A program made the translations under genes and the position numbers. The notes under the pieces are model-generated. The model ran no database searches, was not told the origin of the DNA, and saw only the letters and a program-made list of their open reading frames with translations. Positions 26,865-34,436 of a stretch of 64,000 bases of DNA are shown one piece after another (the first letter of the stretch is position 1; every line of letters starts with the position of its first letter). The stretch spans positions 124,001-188,000 of the forward strand of contig NZ_QQBA01000004.1 of the NCBI RefSeq assembly GCF_003350545.1, in the 5' to 3' direction. The DNA comes from Flavobacterium glaciei. GTDB lineage: Bacteria; Bacteroidota; Bacteroidia; Flavobacteriales; Flavobacteriaceae.

Positions 26865-27100
26865 AAGTTGGTTTTTATAATATCAACTTCAATTTCTCTT
26901 GCAGTTTCCACGCGAATAGCTACGTGCGAACCATTGATATTCAAATATAGAGGATCTCCAAAAGGAGCAATTTGAAGCAATTCAACTAAATTGCCGGGCA
27001 GGCAACCCATTTCCAATAATTTTAGTGGAACGGTGTCGATGTCAAAGTCTTTTATAATGGCTTTTTCGCCTTTTTTGAGAGAATGTATCGTTGTTTGCAA
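26858..27100 (-). CDS. feoA: Ferrous iron transport protein A
   Basis: Small SH3-like cytoplasmic partner of FeoB, 80 residues, with the family pattern LKKGEKAIIKDF, LLEMGCLPGN and VAIRVETAREIEV. No ATG fits: the frame begins at a TTG (27100) preceded by AATAAGG, which looks like a weak ribosome-binding site, and the next Met is inside the conserved core. A TTG start is therefore proposed. Overlaps feoB by 7 bp, indicating coupling. Confidence 0.93.
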   Translation of the reverse strand: MQTTIHSLKKGEKAIIKDFDIDTVPLKLLEMGCLPGNLVELLQIAPFGDPLYLNINGSHVAIRVETAREIEVDIIKTNLW

Positions 27101-27106
27101 ACCTTA

Positions 27107-27156
27107 TTTAGATTGAATTAAGATTGCAAAAATACACATTTTAATACAAACACAAA
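27107..27156 (-). promoter_or_regulatory. feoAB promoter with an operator-like site
   Basis: Minus-strand TTTG (27153-27156), 18-bp spacer, TATTTTTG (27127-27134). TTTAGATTGAATTAAG at 27107-27122 begins exactly 20 bp from the -7 box, the same offset as TTTAGATTAAATCTAC at the FecA-like promoter, with the first seven bases (TTTAGAT) and 12 of 16 positions shared. Confidence 0.65.
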
Positions 27157-27253
27157 TGATAAATATCACATTTATACCGCAATTAAAACAAATCAATCTA
27201 ACAGGTAAAGCAGTAGTTGAATTTATAAAAACGAGAATTCATTTACATGTTTC

Positions 27254-27919
27254 TTATTCGTTACTCAAAAAAGTGATGTCTTCGATTAATCGTTCCATGT
27301 CTTCTTTATTAGTTCCGTCATAAAAGCCACGAACTCTTCTTTTAGTGTCGACTAAAACAAAATTTTCGGTGTGAACCATGTCATAAAGTTCACTTGGTTT
27401 TCCCAATTTTACAGCCAAATAAGACTTTCTGGCCATGGTGTAAATTTCTTTTTTATCTCCCGTCACTAAGTTCCATTTGTTGTCGTCAACTTGATGTTTT
27501 TTGGCGTAAGCCTTCAAAACAGGAACACTATCAGTTTCTGGAAAAACGGTGTGGGACAGTAATTTTACCTTTGGATTATTAGCGAAAGCTTTTTGAATAT
27601 CAGATAAGTTGGTGGTCATCTTTGGACAAATTGAGCCACAAGTGGTAAAAAAGAAATCAGCCACATATATTTTGCCTTCATAATCTTTTTGGGTAATGAT
27701 TTTTCCGTTTTGATTTATGAATGAAAAATCAGCAATCGTGTGGTATTTGCTTTTGTACTGAACGGTGCTATCCACTAATTCCGGATTTACATCAGCGGGA
27801 TTGAAAATGGGAAGTGTTTTTTTTGGCTTTAAAGCCGAATAAAATAAGGATAAAATAATTGCCGAAAGAACAAAGAAAACTCCAAAAAAGAGACGGTATT
27901 TTTTTAAAAACTCTAACAT
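27254..27919 (-). CDS. SCO1/SenC family copper-binding protein
   Basis: Membrane-anchored thioredoxin-fold protein that helps load copper into cytochrome c oxidase. The ATG at 27919 (221 residues) is chosen; an ATG six codons upstream (27937) overlaps the TATTTTTG promoter box. There is one N-terminal membrane anchor (about residues 8-27). The copper-binding CxxxC is in TTCGSICPKM near residue 107 and the conserved histidine in DMVHTENF near residue 188. No oxidase genes are in the window. Function as assembly factor or as a thiol sensor cannot be separated by sequence. Confidence 0.9.
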   Translation of the reverse strand: MLEFLKKYRLFFGVFFVLSAIILSLFYSALKPKKTLPIFNPADVNPELVDSTVQYKSKYHTIADFSFINQNGKIITQKDYEGKIYVADFFFTTCGSICPKMTTNLSDIQKAFANNPKVKLLSHTVFPETDSVPVLKAYAKKHQVDDNKWNLVTGDKKEIYTMARKSYLAVKLGKPSELYDMVHTENFVLVDTKRRVRGFYDGTNKEDMERLIEDITFLSNE

Positions 27920-27971
27920 AATGCTATTTTGATGCAAAAATACAAAAACGGTATTTGTTTTTAATTCAAAT

Positions 27972-28206
27972 TAACACAATACTCACGTCAAACGCATTAT
28001 AATTAACGTTTAAACCACATAGAAACATAGTGTTTATTCTTGTAAAAATAAATTTTAACGGAGATAAGAGTTTACAATAGAAAAAAGCATTGGCTTTTTT
28101 TCTATGTCACCTAAATTTCGAATGTTCGGAACAGATTTAAATCAAAAATTAAATTCTATGTTTCTATGTGGTTCAATTTTTAATGCGTTTGACCTAACAC
28201 AATACT
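27972..28206. mobile_element. MITE-like inverted-repeat element flanked by a 12-bp direct repeat
   Basis: TAACACAATACT at 27972-27983 and again at 28195-28206 encloses about 211 bp with long terminal inverted repeats. The left end has GTCAAACGCATTA then AAACCACATAGAAACATAG (28012-28030). The right end has CTATGTTTCTATGTGGTT (28157-28174) then TAATGCGTTTGAC. The centre has a further hairpin ATAGAAAAAAGC-ATTG-GCTTTTTTTCTAT (28077-28104). No reading frame of note. The pattern is that of a non-autonomous transposable element with a target-site duplication. Confidence 0.72.
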
Positions 28207-28378
28207 TAGTTTAGATAGATTCCTTCGAAATATAAGGATATGAAATTAATGCCTTTTATGATTAAACCTTTTTCTATTTTTTGTATCAAATAGAAATGTT
28301 TTGTGATAATTATAGAGAACTTAAATTATCAGTAAAATTATTAATAGCTTTGTTAACATAACTAAAAAACTAAAAAAA

Positions 28379-30442
28379 ATGAAAAAAAACAGCAATAAGC
28401 AATTGCTTTTTGTGATTCCTGCAATTATGGGTTTTGCGGTGAGTCAAGCGCAGAACGCTCCGGCAGCTAAAGAACCGGGAATCAATGTGAATTACATGGA
28501 TAAAAATGTAAAACCAAGTAATGATTTCTTTCGCTATGTAAATGGAACTTGGTTGGACAATACGGAGATTCCAGCTGACAGAACCCGTTGGGGTAGTTTT
28601 GACGAATTGCGTCAACGAACTGACGCGGATGCCTTGGCAATTCTAAAAGAAGCTGCAACAAATCCAAGTTATAAATCGAATACAGATCAAGGAAAAGCGA
28701 TTAATTTATATAAATCAATTCTTGACACTGTAGGAAGAAACAAGTTAGGAATTGCTCCGTTGAAACCGTATTTGAAGAAAATTAATGCCGTTAAAAACGC
28801 TAAAGATTTAGAAGCATTAATGATTGAGATGGAACCTATCGGTGGCATCGGATTTATGGGTGCTGGCGTAGGAACTGATGCAAAGAACAGCAGTAGAAAC
28901 GTGATTAATTTAGGTCCTGGTGGAGTAGGTCTGCCTGATAGAGATTATTACGTTTCTGAAGATGCCGATTCTAAAGAGAAACGTGCGAAATATGTTTTAC
29001 ACGTTGCTAAAATGTTGCGATACCTTGGGGATAAACCAGCAGTGGCTAAAACAAATGCAGAAAAAATTCTGGCTCTTGAAATTGCTATGTCTAAACCAAG
29101 ACTTGATAGGGTAGAACGCAGAGACCGTCGTAAGTCCTACAACCCAATGACATTGGCTGAATTGAGTAAATTAACTCCTTCTATCAATTGGAATAATTAC
29201 TTTACAAAAATTGGATTGGCAAAAGCTGATACCGTTATAGTATCGCAGCCGAAATACATGACGGCGCTGGAAACTATTTTTAAAGAAAATAAGGTAGAAG
29301 ACTGGAAAGCCTACATGCGTTGGAGTTTGTTGAACAGGGCTTCAAGCCAATTGTCAACTGAAATTGAAAATGCCAACTTTGAGTTTTACGGAAAAACGTT
29401 AACGGGTGCAGTAAGTCAAAGACCACGTGACGAAAGAGCACTTCAAACGATCAATGGAACGGTTGGAGAAGCTTTAGGAAAATTATATGTTGAGAAAAAA
29501 TTTCCTGCTGAGGCCAAAGCTAAAGCAGAAAAAATGATCAAAAACATCTTCTTAGCTTTCGAAAACAGAATCAATAATTTGTCTTGGATGTCAGCAGAAA
29601 CAAAGGTGAGCGCGCTTGCTAAATTGCATAAATCAAGAATTAAAATTGGTTATCCTGACAAATGGAAAGATTATTCAGCCTTGACGATTAAAAGTCCGGA
29701 AGAAGGCGGAACTTATTTTGAAAACGCTAAAAATATGTCTCAATGGCGTTTCAATGAGAATATTGCTGAGTTGAATAAACCAGTGGATAAAGAAAAATGG
29801 GGAATGTCACCACAAACGGTAAACGCTTACTACAACCCATCAAATAACGAAATCGTATTCCCGGCAGCGATTTTACAACCGCCTTTTTACAATTACCAAG
29901 CCGATGAAGCGGTTAATTATGGCGGAATTGGTGGAGTTATTGGTCATGAAATCTCACATGGTTTTGACGATTCAGGTTCCCGATACAATGCTGACGGAAA
30001 CTTAGTAGACTGGTGGACGGCTGAAGATTTGAAACAATTCTCCGCTTTAACAGGAGCATTGGCCGCTCAATACAGCGCTTTGGAGCCATTGCCAGGAACT
30101 TTTGTAGATGGTAAATTTACATTGGGAGAAAACATTGGAGATTTGGGTGGTGTAAATGCCGCTTACGATGGTTTACAATTGTACTTGAAAGAAAACGGAA
30201 ATCCAGGATTAATCGACGGATATACTCCGGAACAACGTTTCTTCATTTCTTGGTCGACTATCTGGCGTTCAAAGATGCGTGATGAAGCGTTGAAAAACCA
30301 AGTAAAAACAGACCCGCATTCTCCTGGAATGTACCGTGCTTATGTTCCTTTGCAAAATATAGATACCTTCTATAAAGCATTCGATATTCAAGCAAATGAC
30401 GGCATGTACATTGCACCTGAAAAGCGTGTAAGAATCTGGTAA
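28379..30442 (+). CDS. pepO: M13 family zinc metallopeptidase (PepO/neprilysin-like)
   Basis: Exported endopeptidase acting on oligopeptides, 687 residues with an N-terminal signal (cleavage around SQAQNAP). The helical M13 N-terminal lobe is followed by the catalytic lobe. The zinc motif is GHEISHGFDD (HExxH), the third ligand glutamate is in ENIGDLGG, and the substrate-binding NAYYNPSNNEIVFPAAILQP precedes them. The C-terminus VRIW is the shortened form of the usual CxVW. A -7-like TAGCTTTG lies at 28345-28352. Single gene, closed by a strong terminator. Confidence 0.93.
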   Translation: MKKNSNKQLLFVIPAIMGFAVSQAQNAPAAKEPGINVNYMDKNVKPSNDFFRYVNGTWLDNTEIPADRTRWGSFDELRQRTDADALAILKEAATNPSYKSNTDQGKAINLYKSILDTVGRNKLGIAPLKPYLKKINAVKNAKDLEALMIEMEPIGGIGFMGAGVGTDAKNSSRNVINLGPGGVGLPDRDYYVSEDADSKEKRAKYVLHVAKMLRYLGDKPAVAKTNAEKILALEIAMSKPRLDRVERRDRRKSYNPMTLAELSKLTPSINWNNYFTKIGLAKADTVIVSQPKYMTALETIFKENKVEDWKAYMRWSLLNRASSQLSTEIENANFEFYGKTLTGAVSQRPRDERALQTINGTVGEALGKLYVEKKFPAEAKAKAEKMIKNIFLAFENRINNLSWMSAETKVSALAKLHKSRIKIGYPDKWKDYSALTIKSPEEGGTYFENAKNMSQWRFNENIAELNKPVDKEKWGMSPQTVNAYYNPSNNEIVFPAAILQPPFYNYQADEAVNYGGIGGVIGHEISHGFDDSGSRYNADGNLVDWWTAEDLKQFSALTGALAAQYSALEPLPGTFVDGKFTLGENIGDLGGVNAAYDGLQLYLKENGNPGLIDGYTPEQRFFISWSTIWRSKMRDEALKNQVKTDPHSPGMYRAYVPLQNIDTFYKAFDIQANDGMYIAPEKRVRIW

Positions 30443-30464
30443 TTTTCAAAATAAATAGAATTCC

Positions 30465-30498
30465 AAAAAGCCCATTCACTATTGTGAATGGGCTTTTT
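30465..30498 (+). terminator. Terminator of the M13 peptidase gene
   Basis: A 15-bp perfect stem AAAAAGCCCATTCAC/GTGAATGGGCTTTTT with a 4-nt loop and T-run, 23 bp after the stop. The following 230 bp to the next gene hold nothing I can name. Confidence 0.92.
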
Positions 30499-30726
30499 TT
30501 GTTGGTGTGAAATATATATGTTTAGAATTCTTCTTATCTTTTGAGTTAAGTGGTTAACTAGTTAAAGATACTATTATGGATGAATTCGATTTGACTTTAA
30601 GCGATTTTATTAAAATTTACTTTAAAATAAAAATAAATAATCATCTACTTCAATCTATATTTAAGATATTTATCTATAGCTTTGGTGTGAAAGACAAAAC
30701 CTATTAAAATAAAAAATTATTTACGA

Positions 30727-31653
30727 ATGTATTATAAAAAAATTGTCCCCTCGATAACATTGTTTTGGATTTTGATTTTCTTTAGTGTTGCACAAGCACA
30801 AGAAAGACCAATTATTGTTAATGCGGTAAAAAATCAAAACAATTCAATTGAGATTTCTTATGAAAAATTCAAACCGGGTACTTATACAGTCTCTCTAAAA
30901 TTTAAAAATTTAGAAAACACATCATCAAGTGATATTGAGAAAGTTGTAAAAGACAAATCTGGAATATTGTGTACTTTACGTCCAAAGGATCCAAATAAAG
31001 GTATTGGATACAGTTATTCAGTCTCTTATGTTCCTGGAAACTTCAAAGCTAAAGTTGACAGTACTTATCGATATCTTCTGCCATTTAAAAATGCTAAGAA
31101 TTATGTGGTTTATGAGAGCAAGAATGTTTATGAAGTGTATTTTAACCAAAAAAAAGACATCGAGTTCAAGTCGTACGCTATTCGAGCCAAAAATCCTGAT
31201 AGCATTTATGCCATGCGAAAAGGAATTGTTATTGAGGTTGCCAATAAACAGTCTAATAAAACTTACGAAGATGAGTTGGTTTTTACCACAGATAGAAATA
31301 GTATACGTGTGGAACATGAAGACGGTACCTATGCAAACTACAATGGTTTTAAATCTAGCTCAATTAGTGTTAAAGAGGGTGATACTGTATATCCATCAAG
31401 CTTTTTAGGAGTCATTGATGAATTTAACAAAGAGTACTACCTTCTAAATTTTGACATCTGCTATCCTGTCAAAGAAATAAACAACAATGATCATAAATCA
31501 ATGCTGTCACACAATTATTTAACTCCTTATTTTCACACCACCGAAGGTGACGTACAATTAGTTAACGGTGAGGAATATACCGCATTAGTCAAAGAAGAAT
31601 TCATTTTAACCGAGATGTCTAAAAAAGAAATTAAAGCTTTTTTAAAGAGATAA
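30727..31653 (+). CDS. Secreted protein with degenerate M23/LytM-like domain
   Basis: A 308-residue exported protein (signal to about AQAQ at residue 24). Residues about 160-240 follow the M23 peptidase pattern: YAMRKGIVIEVANK, then VEHEDGTYANYNGF, then VKEGDTVYPSSFLGVIDE. In active M23 enzymes this region holds HxxxD and HxH zinc ligands; here the final HxH is missing and the first His is not in its place, so catalysis is unlikely. It may act like EnvC or NlpD, as a non-catalytic binding or activating protein, but that is inference. A lipoprotein gene follows. Confidence 0.7.
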   Translation: MYYKKIVPSITLFWILIFFSVAQAQERPIIVNAVKNQNNSIEISYEKFKPGTYTVSLKFKNLENTSSSDIEKVVKDKSGILCTLRPKDPNKGIGYSYSVSYVPGNFKAKVDSTYRYLLPFKNAKNYVVYESKNVYEVYFNQKKDIEFKSYAIRAKNPDSIYAMRKGIVIEVANKQSNKTYEDELVFTTDRNSIRVEHEDGTYANYNGFKSSSISVKEGDTVYPSSFLGVIDEFNKEYYLLNFDICYPVKEINNNDHKSMLSHNYLTPYFHTTEGDVQLVNGEEYTALVKEEFILTEMSKKEIKAFLKR

Positions 31654-31752
31654 ATGCAATCGATGTTGTCATATTTAAAAGAGTTAAAAAATGCAATCCT
31701 AGTTGAAAAAACACTTTTTTATCATTTTTCTAATTTACAAAATTTACTAATT

Positions 31753-32574
31753 ATGCGAATATCCTTGTTTATAGTTTTGTCATTATTAGCCTCTTGTGCT
31801 CCTATTAAAATAAAAAAAATCCCCATGCCCGATAGTGACATTCAAGATATCAGAGGTCACGTAAAGGAATTAAAAGTCAAAAACATAAAAGGATCTTCTG
31901 TTATAGACCCAGAGACAATACCCTTCGAACTAATTTCAAACTGGAACAGAGAAGGTCATAAAATTGCACAAAAAGATTTTTATACAAAAGATCAATTTGA
32001 CGAGACTTTATTTTTTTATCAAAATGGACGAGAAATCAAATCAATTACAAAATCAATTACCAATAGCCCAGAATTATTGATCGAGCACAAGTATGATAAA
32101 AAAGGGAATGAAATAGAGTATTTAGCCTACTTTGACAAAAAGCTGGCTAACAAAATAGTTACACAATATGACAAACGAGGAAACAGAATGGTCGTAGAAC
32201 ATTTTGATGGAAATGGAGAACTAAAATTTACAGAAAAAACAACTATTGACTACAAAAACAAATCTTTAATTACCTATTCATACAATAAACAAGGAGAACT
32301 TAAAGACGGTTATTTAAAATGTATTTTTAATAAAAACGGAAATAGAATTAAATCAGAATTAGAAAATAAAAAGTCTAAATACCATTCAGTCACAATTAAT
32401 GAATATGACAAGCGAAGTAACTTATTAAGAACTTATTCTTTGCCTAAATCACCAAAGAATACAGTTGTAGAATACAAATTTTCCTTCGATAAGATTGGAA
32501 ACATAATTAAACAAGAAAAATTTGAAAATAATGTTTTGGTTAATACAGTGTTGATCGACATTGTTTATTGGTAA
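31753..32574 (+). CDS. Lipoprotein with YD/RHS-like degenerate repeats
   Basis: The ATG at 31753 starts a lipoprotein signal (MRISLFIVLSLLASC, Cys at residue 15); an upstream in-frame start at 31654 lacks a signal. The 273-residue protein contains repeated short strands of the form YDKKGNEIEYLAYF, YDKRGNRMVVEHFD, YNKQGELKDGYLK and EYDKRSNLLRTYSL at about 20-30 residue spacing, resembling YD repeats but without the conserved toxin core. Related in style to the lipoprotein at 46642. Function unknown; likely a surface or periplasmic beta structure. Confidence 0.72.
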   Translation: MRISLFIVLSLLASCAPIKIKKIPMPDSDIQDIRGHVKELKVKNIKGSSVIDPETIPFELISNWNREGHKIAQKDFYTKDQFDETLFFYQNGREIKSITKSITNSPELLIEHKYDKKGNEIEYLAYFDKKLANKIVTQYDKRGNRMVVEHFDGNGELKFTEKTTIDYKNKSLITYSYNKQGELKDGYLKCIFNKNGNRIKSELENKKSKYHSVTINEYDKRSNLLRTYSLPKSPKNTVVEYKFSFDKIGNIIKQEKFENNVLVNTVLIDIVYW

Positions 32575-32643
32575 CAAGCTAATACCGTAGCTCGTAAATA
32601 TAAAAGTTAACTCTGGTAATTTTAAAAATAAATAAGATTTCAC

Positions 32644-32681
32644 AAATCCCATTGGTTCATTCGAATGGGATTTTTTTTTAT
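32644..32681 (+). terminator. Terminator of the YD-repeat lipoprotein gene
   Basis: Stem AAATCCCATT/AATGGGATTT with a 10-nt loop and a run of nine T; reaches into the end of the convergent EamA gene. Confidence 0.85.
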
Positions 32682-33619
32682 ATGATTTCGCTACTATTTT
32701 TACGTGATTTCCTCAACGAATAATTCACCAGATACAATCCAAACAATGTAACGCTTCCACCTATTGCTATTGCGGTGTTAAGTGTTTCGCCAAAGATAAA
32801 TGCACCCAGAAGCACAGCAATAATAGGATTAATATAGGAATAAACACTGCTGATTTCAGCAGGAAGATTTTGAAGTGCATAGATAAAGGCAATGAAAGTA
32901 AGGATGGAGCCAAAAACAACTAAATACCCGATAGACCACCAGGAAATCGCGGGAATTTCGCTTAAACTTACCGATATTCCAGTTGCGCCGGTATACGCAA
33001 AAACTAAAATACTCGACAAAAACATTTGTATTCCTAAGCTAAAATAAGGATTGAAAGTTGCTGCTTTTTTCTTTGTGTACAACGTTCCAAAAGCCCATGT
33101 CAATGTTGAAATTACGGAAATAATTATTCCGAATCTGAAATCTGGAATCAAAAAATCACTTAAATGGTCGTAAAAAATAACGCAAACGCCACTAAAACTG
33201 ATAATCAAACCCATAACTGATAATCTGGACAAGCGTTCGCCTCTGAAAAAAGTAATGATTACAATCCATAAAGGGACGCACGCGCCAATTATTGCGCCTA
33301 AACCACTACTGATATACTTGACGCCCCAAGTGCTTAATCCGTTGCTTAAAACAAAGTTAAGAATGCTTAGAATGACAATTGTTTTCCATTGTTTCCCTTT
33401 CGGCCAAGGCGTTTTTTTAAACAAAAAATAGGAAATGTAAATGAATCCTCCCAGAAATTGTCTGATAGCGACAAGTTGCAAGGCAGGCATGTGTTTTACG
33501 CCTTCTTTTGAAGCGATCCAAGTGGTTCCCCAAAAAAAACTAACCCAGCATAACGCTAATATTGGCAATCCAATAGCATTAACTTTCGAAGAAAAAGCAT
33601 TTTTAATTTTTGTTCTCAC
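32678..33619 (-). CDS. EamA/DMT-family transporter
   Basis: Inner-membrane permease of the drug/metabolite transporter superfamily, 313 residues with ten hydrophobic segments and the two EamA repeats: the first begins SFFWGTTWIASKEG, the second ends VLLGAFIFGETLNTAIAIGG. The substrate (amino acid, metabolite or drug) cannot be told. Last gene of a minus-strand run that begins at 38738; starts 1 bp after the preceding stop. Confidence 0.85.
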   Translation of the reverse strand: MRTKIKNAFSSKVNAIGLPILALCWVSFFWGTTWIASKEGVKHMPALQLVAIRQFLGGFIYISYFLFKKTPWPKGKQWKTIVILSILNFVLSNGLSTWGVKYISSGLGAIIGACVPLWIVIITFFRGERLSRLSVMGLIISFSGVCVIFYDHLSDFLIPDFRFGIIISVISTLTWAFGTLYTKKKAATFNPYFSLGIQMFLSSILVFAYTGATGISVSLSEIPAISWWSIGYLVVFGSILTFIAFIYALQNLPAEISSVYSYINPIIAVLLGAFIFGETLNTAIAIGGSVTLFGLYLVNYSLRKSRKNSSEII

Positions 33620-33620
33620 G

Positions 33621-34436
33621 TTACAAATTTGGTTTTGTAAAAGTATACTTTAAAACGGTTTCTATTTTACTACTTAAAATTGTTTTTCCAATGGATGGGT
33701 TTTTATGATTGAACTTTGGCAAAGCCAAATCTAATTCCAGTCCTTTTTGAGTGTAGTACAGTTCTCGGGTAGGATGAGATGGAGCGACCGCATTTATGGT
33801 TTCGTTCCAAGAATCCGTTTCAATAATTTTTAGAATTATACCAATGCAATCGTCTTGATGAATTAAGTTAACGGGTGCATCAGGATTGTCGAGATTTTCC
33901 CTACCTGCTAGGAATTTTATGGGATGACGGTCTTCGCCAATTAAACCACCAAAACGCAATACAGTAGTTTTAAAATTTTTATTGCTTTGCAAAAGCTGTT
34001 CTGTTTCCAGTAATTGTTTACCACCTTCAGTATCCGGTTTTGCGATAGTTGCTTCAGTAACAAAGGCTTCGACATCATTATAAACCGATGTTGAACTGAT
34101 GAAAAGTACGTTTTGAACAGCTGATTTTTCTATAAAAGGAATTACGTTTCTAATCTTAGAAACAAAGTTTTCTGTACCGGAACCGCGAAGTTTCGGCGGA
34201 ATATCGATGATTAAAATTTCAGAATTTTCTAGAAAATTGGTTGTGTTTCCAGTGGCTTTGTTTTCTGAAAGCGCAATTAAATAAGGTTCAATTCCTGCGT
34301 TTTCTAATGCTGCTAATTTATCTACTGAAGTCGTTGAGCCTTTTACTAAAAACCCTTTTGAAAGTAAGGCTTTCGCCAAAGGCAAACCCAACCAACCGCA
34401 ACCTAAAATACTTATAGTTATCATTTTATGTTTCAA
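33621..34436 (-). CDS. NAD(P)-binding Rossmann-fold protein (YeeZ-like SDR)
   Basis: A 271-residue extended SDR-like protein. The dinucleotide motif ILGCGWLGLPLA is at residues 9-20, and a later Ser-Tyr segment (SSTSVYND near residue 118) is in the place of the catalytic region. It resembles the YeeZ group of predicted epimerase/dehydratases. The start could be Met1 or Met5; Met1 adjoins the preceding stop directly. Substrate unknown. Confidence 0.75.
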   Translation of the reverse strand: MKHKMITISILGCGWLGLPLAKALLSKGFLVKGSTTSVDKLAALENAGIEPYLIALSENKATGNTTNFLENSEILIIDIPPKLRGSGTENFVSKIRNVIPFIEKSAVQNVLFISSTSVYNDVEAFVTEATIAKPDTEGGKQLLETEQLLQSNKNFKTTVLRFGGLIGEDRHPIKFLAGRENLDNPDAPVNLIHQDDCIGIILKIIETDSWNETINAVAPSHPTRELYYTQKGLELDLALPKFNHKNPSIGKTILSSKIETVLKYTFTKPNL

